A stretch of 61,503 nt of DNA, taken from contig CANMMF010000016.1 of assembly GCA_947498985.1 (NCBI GenBank), forward strand, positions 1 to 61,503. Direction: 5' to 3'. The DNA is from an uncultured Paracoccaceae bacterium. GTDB taxonomy: Bacteria > Pseudomonadota > Alphaproteobacteria > Rhodobacterales > Rhodobacteraceae. A program made the position numbers and the translations under genes. Positions 35,514 to 44,527 of this stretch are shown here, piece after piece. Position 1 is the first letter of the stretch. Every line of letters begins with the position of its first letter. The notes beneath the pieces were generated by a model, which saw only the letters and a program-made list of their open reading frames with translations, did not search any database and had not been told where the DNA came from.

Positions 35514-37667
35514 TCAGAAGATCTCGATCGCCGCTTCCACGCTGGCCGCGGTCAGCCCGTCACCGGCGATGACGATCCGCGCCCCGGCGCCGAAATCGAG
35601 CACCAGCCCGGTGGTGCCGTCAAAGCTGCCATAGCTGTCGATCACCTGCGCCGCATTCAGCGTGCCGGACCAGAGCGCATCGTCGAGCCGGAGCATGTCG
35701 CCCTCCGCGACAGGATCGAAATCGGTCACCCGGTCATTGCCGAAGCCGCCGGTGAAGACAAAGGTGTCGGCCCCGGCGCCGCCGGTGGCGATGTCGTTGC
35801 CGGCGGCAAACCAGATCGTGTCGTCGCCGTTCTGGCCGCGCAGCGTGTCATGGCCGCCCGAGCCGGTGAGCGTGTCATTGTTGGCGCCGCCCTCCAGCAG
35901 GTCGTTGCCGCCGCCGCCGGTGAGGTTGTCGCGTCCGCCGCCGCCATCGAGCCGGTCGTTGCCGCCGCCGCCCAGCAGCATGTCATTGCCGTGCTGGCCG
36001 GAAATCTCGTCGACGCCGAGCCCGCCATTGACGGTGTCGTTGTTCTGCCCGGCATTGACCGTGTCATTGCCGTCATCGCCGAGGATGATGTCGCTGCCGG
36101 AGGCGCCATAGACCAGGTCGTCGCCGGCCCCGCCCCCCAGCTGGTCGCCGCCGGTGCCGCCCCAGATCGTGTCATCGCCGATCCCGCCGGAGAGCTGGTC
36201 GGCCCCGGCATCGCCGCCGATCCGGTCATTGCCGCCGCCGCCCTCGGCGCTGTCATTGCCCTCGCCCAGCCAGATCGCATCCCAGCCCAGGCCGCCATCG
36301 ACGCGGTCATGGCCGCCATCGGTGACAATCATGTTGGCCATGCCGTTGCCGGTCACCATGTCGTCGCCGGTGCCGAGGATCACATCCTCGATGATCGTGC
36401 CGCGGGCGATTCCGACATTGCCGGTCAGCCCGCCGACATCGGAGAACTGCTCCGGCCGCAGGTCGATCCTGGTGTCCAGCGTGGTCGAGGCCAGGTTGAT
36501 CTGATCCTGCCCGCCGCTGTCGAAGATGGTGAGCGCCACCGGCGCGCCGGTCACGTCGGGCCCGCCGTTGAACACCTGGTCGAGATAGGTGCCAAAGGAG
36601 GAGCCCTCGCCCCAGACGGTGTTGCCATCGGTCTGGTCCGAGGCGCCGTAGAGCGTCTGGATGGCGATGATGTCGGCCATCATCGCGGTGATCGGCTCGG
36701 CATAGCTGGCAGCGACGGTGGGGTTCTCGTCCTGCGCGAAATAGGACATCACCGACAGCTGGTAGCTGTCATTGGAAAACAGCGCATCATTGCTGTAGGA
36801 GGCGCTGCCGTTATAGGGGCCCATATGGCCCAGACCCAGCGCGTGGCCGATCTCGTGCACATAGGTGGACATCGCGTAGCTGTCGACGGAGACGCCGTAG
36901 CGCTGCACCCAGGAGGCCGAGACATTGACCTCGGCATCGATGATGTCGCCGTTCATCCAGAAGCTCGACCCGGCAAAGGCGCCGGAGCGGTTGTCGGTGA
37001 AGGTGATGTCGGCGCTGCCGCCGGTGATCTCGGTGAATTGCAGGTCGGCCACCATCTCCCAGGCTTCCATCGCCCAGCGGGCCAGCGTCTGGCCCCCGGC
37101 GTTGAGCGCGGTGAGATCGACGGTGATTTCGGTGTCCTGGCTGGTGTCGAAGGAGCGCCGCGGCGACCAGTAGCCATCGGTCAAAAAAAGCGCCATCTCG
37201 TCCAGCGTGCCGGGCTCTCCGGGCACCGGCGGCGGCGGGGTGACCGCGCCGGCCTCCACCGAGATCTGGTAGATGCCGGTGCCTTCATCGGCAAACGCGC
37301 CCGCCGCGACATGGTAGGTGCCGGTGGTGGTCGGGGTGAATTCCAGCTCCGAATCGAGCACGCCATTGGCATCGTCGTTGACCGCGACCTCCGTATTGCC
37401 GCTGTAGATCCGCAACAGCGGGTCGGCCAGCGCGCTGGAGCCGACCCCGGTCAGCGAGATCTGGTAGGTCTGTCCGGCCACCAGATCGACCGCAACCCAG
37501 TCGCGGTCGCCGATTGTCGAGAGGTTGCCGCGGAACGTGTCACCGACCTGCATGGTGTAAAGCGTGGCCACCGAGGCGGCGGCATCCGCGGTTTCGGAGA
37601 GCGCGGCAGAGGCGGTCTCGTGGCGGGCGGGGTCAAATGTGGCGGTAGCTTGGCAGAGCGTGCACAT
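35514..37667 (-). CDS. Serralysin-type (M10) RTX zinc metalloprotease
   Basis: A 717-residue protein. It has an N-terminal pre-peptidase C-type beta domain (about 35-125: MQVGDTFRGNLSTIGDRDWV) and a Pro-rich linker. The metzincin protease domain has HEIGHALGLGH at residues 271-281 (zinc ligands H271, H275, H281; catalytic E272) and the Met-turn SVMSY with M307. RTX repeats follow from about 470 to 640, with a C-terminal type I export segment. There is no Sec signal peptide, consistent with type I export by the PrtD/PrtE-type pair at 4365-7417. The N-terminal position of the PPC domain is unusual for serralysins. It may remodel matrix or release adhesins (inference). Confidence 0.93.
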   Translation of the reverse strand: MCTLCQATATFDPARHETASAALSETADAAASVATLYTMQVGDTFRGNLSTIGDRDWVAVDLVAGQTYQISLTGVGSSALADPLLRIYSGNTEVAVNDDANGVLDSELEFTPTTTGTYHVAAGAFADEGTGIYQISVEAGAVTPPPPVPGEPGTLDEMALFLTDGYWSPRRSFDTSQDTEITVDLTALNAGGQTLARWAMEAWEMVADLQFTEITGGSADITFTDNRSGAFAGSSFWMNGDIIDAEVNVSASWVQRYGVSVDSYAMSTYVHEIGHALGLGHMGPYNGSASYSNDALFSNDSYQLSVMSYFAQDENPTVAASYAEPITAMMADIIAIQTLYGASDQTDGNTVWGEGSSFGTYLDQVFNGGPDVTGAPVALTIFDSGGQDQINLASTTLDTRIDLRPEQFSDVGGLTGNVGIARGTIIEDVILGTGDDMVTGNGMANMIVTDGGHDRVDGGLGWDAIWLGEGNDSAEGGGGNDRIGGDAGADQLSGGIGDDTIWGGTGGDQLGGGAGDDLVYGASGSDIILGDDGNDTVNAGQNNDTVNGGLGVDEISGQHGNDMLLGGGGNDRLDGGGGRDNLTGGGGNDLLEGGANNDTLTGSGGHDTLRGQNGDDTIWFAAGNDIATGGAGADTFVFTGGFGNDRVTDFDPVAEGDMLRLDDALWSGTLNAAQVIDSYGSFDGTTGLVLDFGAGARIVIAGDGLTAASVEAAIEIF

Positions 37668-37689
37668 CGTCTGGGCAGTCCTTCGGGAA

Positions 37690-38280
37690 TCACGGGTTTC
37701 GGTTCGGGGCACCGGGCAGGCTGTCATACAGGCCTGAGCTGACCTGCACGAGTTTACGGGCAAAGAGATTAACGGAGTTTTGTGGCAGGGTTTTGGCGGA
37801 TCCGCCGCCCGGCACGCGCAGCGCCGGGCCGTGCTGCACGCCGCCGCTGGACCGCTGCCAGCGGAGCCTCAGCGCGCCGTTGCCGCCGTCCAGCGCCACG
37901 CCGAGATCGCCGGGATGGACCGGGCGCTCTGCCCCGGCGGGCACATGGCGGATCACCGGGCGGATCACCGGGCGGAGAGCGGCGCGCTTGCCGGCGCCGG
38001 CGCTCATCTCTCCCAGCGCCAGCATCAGCGCCCGGCAGAGCGCCTCGCCGAGCCCGCCGGGCTGCGGCGCGCAGCTCAGCCGGATCACCGGACGCTCGGG
38101 ACGTTCGGCGCTCCCGGACCCTGCCCCGGCGCTCATCGGCAGGAGTGCCGCCAGCAGCATGCCCCGGACAAGACCGGAAACTGGGCCGGGCACAGGGCCA
38201 GGCACGGGGCCAGGCACGGGGCCGGGCACTGGGCCGGTGACCCCATGGGGCCACAAGGATGAGAGCCGGTGATGGGGCAC
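37690..38280 (-). CDS. Small putative exported protein upstream of the metalloprotease
   Basis: A frame of up to 196 residues. From the GTG at 38280 the N-terminus is a low-complexity PGPVPGPVPG stretch encoded by 12-bp DNA repeats (38181-38230). A more likely start is the ATG at 38160 (156 residues), giving a hydrophobic MLLAALLPMSAGAGS-type signal. The mature part has two cysteines (LSCAPQPGGLGEALCRALML) and an Arg-rich middle. No family is recognised. It ends 22 bp before the protease ATG, so it is probably co-transcribed. Serralysin genes often have a small periplasmic inhibitor next door, which is a hypothesis only. Confidence 0.5.
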   Translation of the reverse strand: MPHHRLSSLWPHGVTGPVPGPVPGPVPGPVPGPVSGLVRGMLLAALLPMSAGAGSGSAERPERPVIRLSCAPQPGGLGEALCRALMLALGEMSAGAGKRAALRPVIRPVIRHVPAGAERPVHPGDLGVALDGGNGALRLRWQRSSGGVQHGPALRVPGGGSAKTLPQNSVNLFARKLVQVSSGLYDSLPGAPNRNP

Positions 38281-38572
38281 AACAGGGCAGAACCTCGACG
38301 GCAGAGTCTTCGGTGACGGATGGCGGCGCTCTGGCTAGGGCGCGGCGGGCGCGCGGGCAAGCCCCGACGGTGCGTCACTCTTCGCGCGGCAGGCAGGCCG
38401 GGGCAAGCCCCGCGCCCCGGCATCAGGACTGCGTGCAGACCCTTGCCATTTTGCCCGTCCCGCCCCCGCAAGGTTCCGCCGCCGGCCTGTTTTCGCCGAC
38501 CGCGCCACAAAGGCAGAACAGACGCAAAACGGCTGCAGGACAGGCCCGGGAGGACCGCGCATGAAGGCCGCG

Positions 38573-39601
38573 TCAGGGCCGCTTGGCCAGCCAGCCCAGA
38601 AACGCCCTGTCGGGGCTGGAAAGCCGCCGCCGCCCCGAGGCCGCCCAGAAGCCCTGCCACTCGGCCAGCAGCGCATAGACGTCGCAGCCGGGCCGGAGCG
38701 CGCGGGCCGCCTCCAGCGTCTCCGGCCCGGGCTGCGGCGCGCCCGGGGCCAGAGCCCTGCGCCGGGTCACGCGCAGCCGGTCGCCCGGCATCTCTTCCAG
38801 CGCATAATCGGGCAGGTGGTTTTCCGCGATCATCCGGCGCAATGCGGCGCGGAAGACCCGCAGCGGCGCCGCGGACCCGGCCTTCTTGTGCAGCACCGCC
38901 AGGCTCACCACCCAGCTTTGCTGGCGCCCGCAATGTTTGCGCGCCAGCTCGTAGACGCGCCGCTCCAGCGGTTTGCGCAGGCGGAAATACTCGCGGCTCA
39001 GCGTCAGCACCGATTTCGCCAGCACCGCGCGGTAAAGCCAGTCCGAAAGCGTGACCATCACCGACACCATGCGCCCGCCGCGCGACCGGCGCACGATCTC
39101 CCAGCGCTCGATCAGCCCGAAGCCGCTGGTGGTCTCCAGCCCGCCGGTGGCGATATTGGTGGTGATCCTTGTGCCCGCAAGCCGCTCGAAAGCCTCGCGC
39201 AGCCGCGTATAGGCGTCGCCGGAGGTGTCGCGATTGGTCGCCACCAGCAGGTCATGGGCCCTGAGCGTGAGCGTGCGGCTGACCTCGCGCCCGGCATTCA
39301 GCGCCGCCATCAGCTGGCTCACGCAATAGATCAGGATGTCCTTGTCGTGGATCGTGGCGCGGCCCTTGACCGAGGGGATGACCTCGATGGCCACATCGTT
39401 GTGGCTGTAGGACAGCACCCGCCGGTCGGGCCGGGTGGAGAGCGAGAAGATCGGATGCTCCATGGTGCCCAGATCGTCCTTGGGGCTGGCCTCGAACAGG
39501 TCGCAGACAAAGAAATCCGCGGTGGGATGGCGGTCGGGCAGCAGCCCGCCGGTCCCTGACCCGATAGCCGGCCCGATCCCTCGCCCGGTCGCTGCCGTCA
39601 T
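38573..39601 (-). CDS. repA: Plasmid replication initiator RepA (roseobacter RepA type)
   Basis: A 342-residue initiator. The core ATIHDKDILIYCVSQLMAAL, then LLVATNRDTSGDAYTRLREA and LSREYFRLRKPLERRVYELA, is characteristic of the RepA replicases of Rhodobacterales plasmids, with winged-helix DNA-binding segments. The N-terminal ~20 residues are variable. It is transcribed away from a region with a perfect DnaA box and three iterons (39699-39797), with parA divergent on the other side; this is a standard replication/partition module. RepA-I plasmids carrying a rhamnose operon are established biofilm plasmids in roseobacters. Only one replicase is present in the window. Confidence 0.93.
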   Translation of the reverse strand: MTAATGRGIGPAIGSGTGGLLPDRHPTADFFVCDLFEASPKDDLGTMEHPIFSLSTRPDRRVLSYSHNDVAIEVIPSVKGRATIHDKDILIYCVSQLMAALNAGREVSRTLTLRAHDLLVATNRDTSGDAYTRLREAFERLAGTRITTNIATGGLETTSGFGLIERWEIVRRSRGGRMVSVMVTLSDWLYRAVLAKSVLTLSREYFRLRKPLERRVYELARKHCGRQQSWVVSLAVLHKKAGSAAPLRVFRAALRRMIAENHLPDYALEEMPGDRLRVTRRRALAPGAPQPGPETLEAARALRPGCDVYALLAEWQGFWAASGRRRLSSPDRAFLGWLAKRP

Positions 39602-39698
39602 GACGCTGCCCCTCGTGTTGCCTGGTCTTGCCTCGGCGCCCTGCCCCCGGTTTTGCTATCGGGGTTTCAGTGACGCTGTCTCCCTGAGCAGGGTAAAG

Positions 39699-39797
39699 TT
39701 ATCCACAGGTCGCGTCCATGGATTTCGGCGCTTTCGGCGGATCGGAGTCGCTTCTTGCGTGGGATCGGAGTCGCCTTATCGGGGGATCAGAGTCGCC
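39699..39797. other. Candidate origin of replication: DnaA box plus three iterons
   Basis: A perfect DnaA box TTATCCACA at 39699-39707 is followed by iterons GGATCGGAGTCGC(C/T) at 39739, 39762 and 39784 (the third has A for the sixth base), spaced 23 and 22 bp, about two helical turns. They lie in the 481-bp divergent spacer between repA and parA (39602-40082). An AT-richer stretch (about 39828-39905) next to them could be the melting region. RepA is expected to bind the iterons. Confidence 0.8.
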
Positions 39798-40082
39798 TGC
39801 CGCGCCCGGATCGGCCAAAAGCCCATTTTTTTCAGACCCTTGCGAGAGACATGCCCAACCGGTAACGAGTCTGATAACATATCAATAACAGCAAATGCGA
39901 TTGCGCCCGTCCCGGACCCGATCCGGACATCTTCCCTCAGGCCTTTGATTTTGCTTGAGAAATCGGCGGTTTTGGCGGATGTGCGCATTTTCCTTCCATG
40001 TGCGGCGTTTTTGGGTATTCTGACGAAAAGCCCGCACATCGAAAAGCGGGATATCTTCCTCAGAGGCACGAGAGGACCCCAG

Positions 40083-41474
40083 ATGAAGCCCGAGCAGAGC
40101 ACGGTGATTCCCCCCTATCTGACCGTCGATCCGGATCTTGCCGCCACCCAGATCGGCGCACCCGTGGGCACTGACGGGTTTGCCGAGATCGCCCGCGCCT
40201 GTGCCGCCGGGCGCCGCGATCTGTCGTCGCGCGGGCTCGAGGACAGCGGCGCGCGGCGGCTGCGGATGTTTTCCACCTGGGAGATCACCCGCTACCTGAT
40301 CCCGGTGGCCACCGGCCATTTCCGCCGCGTGCTCAAGGAAAACCCCGAATTGCCGCAAGGCGCCTCGGAGACCGCGGGCGGGGCCAAGTGGTTCACCCTC
40401 GACGAGGTGCTGCGGCTGCGTGCGCATTTCGGCGCCAGGGGCTCCAAGGCCAAGGCCTACCAGCCCTGGCGCCCCGAGGGCCTGCCCGCCAAGATGGTGG
40501 CGGTGGCCAATTTCAAGGGCGGCGTGGGCAAGACCTCGACCGCGGCGCATCTGGCGATGTCGGCGGCGCTGGATGGCTACAAGGTGCTGGTGGTCGATCT
40601 CGACAGCCAGGGCAGCATGACCTCGATCTTCGGCGGCAAGGTCGCGGATGAATGGCAGACGGTGTTCCCGCTGCTGGCGCGGCATTACGCGCGGCACCTG
40701 CAGGGGCAGAACCAGCGCCGTCTGGATCGCGGCGAGGCGCCGCAGCCGCTCGATGACGCGCTGTCGGACGCGCTGCCGATCCGCGCCGAGACGCTGATCC
40801 AGCCCACCCACTGGCCCAATATCGACCTGATCGGCGCGCAGCTGAACCTCTATTGGGCGGAGTTCCAGATCCCGGTCTGGCGCATGGCCGCGCGCGGCTG
40901 GAAGCTCTGGGACGCGCTCACCGAGAGCCTCGCCGCCGACGGGGTGCTGGACCAATATGACATCGTCTTTCTCGACACGCCCCCGGCGCTTGGCTACCTG
41001 ACGATCAACGGGCTGGCGGCGGCCGATATCCTGCTGGTGCCGCTCGGGGCCTCGTTTCTGGAGTTTGACAGCACCGGGCGCTTTTTCGACATGCTGCAAT
41101 CCACCTTCGGCTCCATCGAGGAGGCCGAGAACATGGCGGCGCGGGCTTTGGGCCGCGAGGGGCTGCGCTTTGAGTGGGACGCGGTGCGCGCGCTGGTCAC
41201 CCGCTATGACGGCACCCAGCAGGCCGAGCTGGCCGCGCTGATGCAGAGCTATCTCGGCCCCACCCTCTCGCCGCACCGGCAGGGCTTTACCGCGCTGATC
41301 GGCCAGGCCGGTGAGCAGGTGCAGGGCATCTACGAGGCCGATTACCGCGATTTCAACCGCGAGACCTATGTGCGCGGGCGCGAAACCTTCGATGCCACCT
41401 GGGCCTCGGTCAAGAGCCTGATCCTGGGCGCCTGGCGGCGGGACGAGCTGGCGGGCCGGGAGGCGGCGGAATGA
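40083..41474 (+). CDS. parA: Plasmid partition ATPase ParA
   Basis: A 463-residue large-type ParA. The N-terminal ~130 residues form a DNA-binding/regulatory region (MFSTWEITRYLIPVATGHF). The deviant Walker A FKGGVGKTST is at about 144-153, VDLDSQGS is the A' motif, and FLDTPPALGYLT is Walker B. It powers segregation with ParB and the parS-like site at 41503. The ATG at 40083 has GAGAGGA upstream; a longer open frame to 39435 overlaps repA and the origin and is rejected. It is followed by parB after 152 bp. Confidence 0.96.
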   Translation: MKPEQSTVIPPYLTVDPDLAATQIGAPVGTDGFAEIARACAAGRRDLSSRGLEDSGARRLRMFSTWEITRYLIPVATGHFRRVLKENPELPQGASETAGGAKWFTLDEVLRLRAHFGARGSKAKAYQPWRPEGLPAKMVAVANFKGGVGKTSTAAHLAMSAALDGYKVLVVDLDSQGSMTSIFGGKVADEWQTVFPLLARHYARHLQGQNQRRLDRGEAPQPLDDALSDALPIRAETLIQPTHWPNIDLIGAQLNLYWAEFQIPVWRMAARGWKLWDALTESLAADGVLDQYDIVFLDTPPALGYLTINGLAAADILLVPLGASFLEFDSTGRFFDMLQSTFGSIEEAENMAARALGREGLRFEWDAVRALVTRYDGTQQAELAALMQSYLGPTLSPHRQGFTALIGQAGEQVQGIYEADYRDFNRETYVRGRETFDATWASVKSLILGAWRRDELAGREAAE

Positions 41475-41502
41475 GCGTATATAGGACCGGACCGGACCTA
41501 GT

Positions 41503-41518
41503 GTTTCGTGTGCGAAAC
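41503..41518. promoter_or_regulatory. parS-like palindrome between parA and parB
   Basis: GTTTCGTGTGCGAAAC has 6-bp inverted arms around TGTG, 29 bp after the parA stop. Size and composition resemble ParB-binding sites (GTTTCAC-type). It is the only such palindrome I noticed near the partition genes. A short GGACC direct repeat precedes it (41485-41497). Confidence 0.5.
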
Positions 41519-41519
41519 T

Positions 41520-41528
41520 TTATCCACA
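41520..41528 (+). promoter_or_regulatory. Second perfect DnaA box
   Basis: TTATCCACA immediately follows the parS-like palindrome, 98 bp upstream of parB. It is identical to the box at 39699-39707. It could contribute to origin function or link partition and replication. Confidence 0.6.
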
Positions 41529-41626
41529 GGCTGGCGCGCCACTGGCCCGCACGCGCCGTCCAGCCTTCGTTAACCCGCGCCGCGCAGCATCCGCCCTGCC
41601 CTTTTTGCCGTTCAGGAGGCTGATCC

Positions 41627-42640
41627 ATGGCCAGACGCAAACGCCTGACCCCCGCCAACCCCGCCTTTCTGGACGCGCCGGAGCCGCCCGCCCGCCCCGG
41701 CCCGCTGCGCGCGGCACCGATCGCCGATGTGGCGCGCGAGGCCTCCGCCAGTGCCGCCGCCGAGGAGCTGGCCCGCACCCTCACCGAGGCGCGCGAGAGC
41801 GGCCGCATGGTGCTGTCGGTGAGCCTTGACGACATCGTGACCGATTATCTGGTGCGCGACCGGGTGGCGGTGCAGGATGACGAGATGCAGGCGCTCAAGG
41901 ACAGCCTGCGCGCCCGTGGCCAGCAGACCCCGGTGGATCTGGTGGCGCTGGCGGATGGCCGCTACGGGCTGATCTCCGGCTGGCGGCGCTGTGCCGCGCT
42001 GCGCGCTCTGCATGACGAGACCGGAGAGGACCGCTTTGCCAGCGTGCTGGGGCTGATGCGCCGCACCGGCGAGCAGGCGGAGGCCTATCTCGCCATGGTC
42101 GAGGAAAACGAGATCCGGGTCGGGCTGAGCTATTTCGAGCGCGCGCGGATCGTGTCCAAATCGGTCGAGGCGGGGGTGTTCGAGACCGACCGCACCGCGT
42201 TGCAGACCCTGTTCCAGTCCGCCAGCCGCGCCAAACGCTCCAAGATCGGGTCATTTCTGCCGGTGGTGCGTGCGCTCGATGGCGCGCTGCGCTTCCCGCA
42301 GGCGCTGGCCGAACGGCAGGGGCTCGTGCTGGGCCGGCAACTGGCCGAGGATCCGGACCTGGGCGCGCGTCTGCGCGCCGCGCTCTCCGATGCCGCGCCC
42401 GAGAGTGCCGAGGCGGAGCTGGCACTGCTGAGCGCGGGCGCGTCAGAGACCAAAGAGGTGGCCACCGCCGCCGCAACAGAGCCTGATCCCGCCCCTGCAG
42501 CCCCTGCCCCCGCAGTCCCGCGCCTGGTGGTTGGCGGGATCACCCTGCAGGCCGATGACGGTCGTATCCTGCTGGAAGGCCGCAACGTGGACGCCCGTTT
42601 CCGCGATGCGCTCTTTGCCTGGATCCGGCAGAACTACTAG
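41627..42640 (+). CDS. parB: Plasmid partition protein ParB
   Basis: A 337-residue protein with a ParB/Spo0J nuclease-like N-terminal fold (about 58-165): LSVSLDDIVTDYLVRDRVAV, GLISGWRRCAALRAL (box with GxRR) and AMVEENEIRVGLSYFERARI (ENxxR box). A helical DNA-binding domain follows (about 165-245), then an Ala/Pro-rich linker (about 280-300) and a small C-terminal dimerisation segment. An AGGAGG ribosome-binding site lies 6 nt upstream of the ATG. It pairs with ParA; the likely target is the palindrome at 41503-41518. Confidence 0.94.
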   Translation: MARRKRLTPANPAFLDAPEPPARPGPLRAAPIADVAREASASAAAEELARTLTEARESGRMVLSVSLDDIVTDYLVRDRVAVQDDEMQALKDSLRARGQQTPVDLVALADGRYGLISGWRRCAALRALHDETGEDRFASVLGLMRRTGEQAEAYLAMVEENEIRVGLSYFERARIVSKSVEAGVFETDRTALQTLFQSASRAKRSKIGSFLPVVRALDGALRFPQALAERQGLVLGRQLAEDPDLGARLRAALSDAAPESAEAELALLSAGASETKEVATAAATEPDPAPAAPAPAVPRLVVGGITLQADDGRILLEGRNVDARFRDALFAWIRQNY

Positions 42641-42745
42641 GGCGGCACGGCGATGTCTCTGTCTGCTTCGAGCCCATATTACCGAATGCTGCGCGGCGAG
42701 CGAAGGTCTGTTATGGGTATGTACAATACTGAAGGCCGTTAAGAA

Positions 42746-43513
42746 TTGACCAAGCTTCCATCGCGCTCGTATGTGATCTGCACGACACCCCGAAGTGGGA
42801 GCACGTTGCTGTGCAAGCTGCTTGCGGCAACGGGCGTTGCCGGGATGCCGGACTCGCACTTCCATACTCCCTCGGTCGAACGGTGGCTGACCGTTTATAG
42901 GTTGGATGAAACGCCTTTCGCTTCGCGAGAGGCAGCTGTTCGAGCGGTCTTTGAGGCGGCGCTCGCCCGAGGAATCGCCGACACCGACATCTTCGGCTTG
43001 CGGATGCAGCGGGGTAGTTTTGGCTATTTCTTGAAGCAGCTTTCGCTCTTGTCACCAGACACTCACAGTGACGTAGAGCGCATCGAAAGCGTTTTCGGAC
43101 CGACGACGTTTATCCATTTGTCCCGTAAAGATCGCGTGGATCAAGCCATCTCACGATTGCGCGCCGAGCAGACTGGCTTGTGGCATCGTCATGCTGACGG
43201 CTCCGAGATGGAGCGTCTCGCTCCTCCGAAAGAACCGCGTTACGACGCGGATGCGATAGCGAGGCACATTGAAGAACTGTGTGCGCTCGATGCTGAGTGG
43301 GAACAGTGGTTTGAACGACAAGAATTGGAACCACTGAGCATCGCGTACGACGCGCTGTCAGCAAACCCGCAAAAAGTGCTTTCGGAAGTTCTTTCTTCAA
43401 TCGGGTGCGATCCAGCATTTGCTAAAGAAGTCGAAACACCGACCGCCAAGCTGGCGGATCGTGAAAGTATGGATTGGAGGCAGCGCTTCTTGGGCGAACA
43501 AAAGCGCTGTTGA
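42746..43513 (+). CDS. Stf0-type sulfotransferase
   Basis: A 255-residue protein. YVICTTPRSGSTLLCKLLAA at the N-terminus and PDSHFHTPSVERWL right after it are hallmarks of Stf0/trehalose-type sulfotransferases (PAPS loop and substrate region). RIESVFGPTTFIHLSRKDRV carries the second PAPS motif. The gene is visibly lower in GC with different codon use from its neighbours, suggesting separate acquisition. The TTG at 42746 has GAAGG upstream and no closer ATG precedes the PAPS loop. It lies between parB and the rhamnose operon, convergent with rmlA. Confidence 0.9.
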   Translation: MTKLPSRSYVICTTPRSGSTLLCKLLAATGVAGMPDSHFHTPSVERWLTVYRLDETPFASREAAVRAVFEAALARGIADTDIFGLRMQRGSFGYFLKQLSLLSPDTHSDVERIESVFGPTTFIHLSRKDRVDQAISRLRAEQTGLWHRHADGSEMERLAPPKEPRYDADAIARHIEELCALDAEWEQWFERQELEPLSIAYDALSANPQKVLSEVLSSIGCDPAFAKEVETPTAKLADRESMDWRQRFLGEQKRC

Positions 43514-43616
43514 GCACGAATGCCTCAAGCTGACCTTCGATCGCGAAACTCGGAAGTCCGGTTCGTCCGCTTTGCCGACCTCCATCGTCTCAGCATTGCC
43601 CCCGAAAGTATCACTT

Positions 43617-43645
43617 AGACTCTGTTTCCCGCCGAAACAGAGTCT
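43617..43645. terminator. Bidirectional hairpin terminator
   Basis: AGACTCTGTTTC / GAAACAGAGTCT, a perfect 12-bp stem with a 5-nt loop. It lies 4 bp beyond the rmlA stop (minus) and about 100 bp beyond the stop of the Stf0-type gene (plus). The convergent placement fits a shared terminator, although neither side has a long T-run. Confidence 0.65.
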
Positions 43646-43648
43646 CTC

Positions 43649-44527
43649 TCACCGCGCCGGCAGCAGCCGTTTGAGATAGGCGCCATAGCCGGTCTTGCCG
43701 AATTTTTCCGCCCGGGCCGCCAGCGCTCCGGCATCGATCCAGCCTTGCTCATAGGCAATCTCTTCGGGGCAGCCGACTTGCTGGCCCTGGCGTTCCGACA
43801 GGGTGCGCACAAAATTGCCCGCATCGAGCAGCGAGCCATGGGTGCCGGTGTCGAGCCAGGCATAGCCGCGGCCCATCTGCTGCACGGTGAGCAGCCCGTC
43901 GGCGAGGTAAAGCTCCAGCAGCGACACGATCTCCAGCTCGCCGCGCGGCGACGGCGTCACGGCACGGGCACGCTCCGGCGCCGAGCCGTCGAGGAAATAG
44001 AGCCCGGTCACCGCATAGGAGGAGGGCGGCTCGGCCGGTTTCTCGACGATCCGGCGCACGGTGCCGTCGCTGTCGAAATCGACCACGCCATACCGTTCGG
44101 GATCGGCGACGCGGTAGCCGAAGACCGTGCCGCCGGTGGGCACCGCATCGGCGGCACGCAGCTGGTCGGGCAGCCCGTGGCCAAAGAAGATGTTGTCGCC
44201 CAGAACCATGGCCGAGGGCGCGCCCGCCAGGAAATCCTCGGCCAGCAGATAGGCCTGCGCCAGCCCGTCGGGCGAGGGCTGCACCACATATGTCAGAGAC
44301 AGCCCCCATTGCGTGCCATCCCCCAGCGTGCGGCGGAACTGGTCCTGATCCTGCGGCGTGGTGATGATGCAGATCTCGCGGATCCCCGTCAGCATCAGCG
44401 CCGAAAGCGGGTAATAGATCATCGGCTTGTCATAGACCGGCAGCAACTGCTTGGAGACCCCCATGGTGATCGGATGCAGGCGGGTGCCCGATCCGCCGGC
44501 GAGGATGATGCCCTTGCGGCTGGTCAT
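43649..44527 (-). CDS. rmlA: Glucose-1-phosphate thymidylyltransferase
   Basis: A 292-residue enzyme making dTDP-glucose, the first step to dTDP-L-rhamnose. It has GIILAGGSGTRLHPITMGVS and KQLLPVYDKPMIYYPLSALM at the N-terminus, VLGDNIFFGHGL as the metal/nucleotide segment, and MGRGYAWLDTGTHGSLLDA late. The length is normal. It is the last gene of rmlCBDA and overlaps rmlD by 4 nt. RmlA is normally feedback-inhibited by dTDP-rhamnose. Confidence 0.98.
   Translation of the reverse strand: MTSRKGIILAGGSGTRLHPITMGVSKQLLPVYDKPMIYYPLSALMLTGIREICIITTPQDQDQFRRTLGDGTQWGLSLTYVVQPSPDGLAQAYLLAEDFLAGAPSAMVLGDNIFFGHGLPDQLRAADAVPTGGTVFGYRVADPERYGVVDFDSDGTVRRIVEKPAEPPSSYAVTGLYFLDGSAPERARAVTPSPRGELEIVSLLELYLADGLLTVQQMGRGYAWLDTGTHGSLLDAGNFVRTLSERQGQQVGCPEEIAYEQGWIDAGALAARAEKFGKTGYGAYLKRLLPAR

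Noticed and set aside
39435-40082. N-terminal extension of ParA upstream of 40083
   Set aside because: It would overlap repA and the DnaA box/iteron region. The ATG at 40083 has a good ribosome-binding site and starts the conserved protein.
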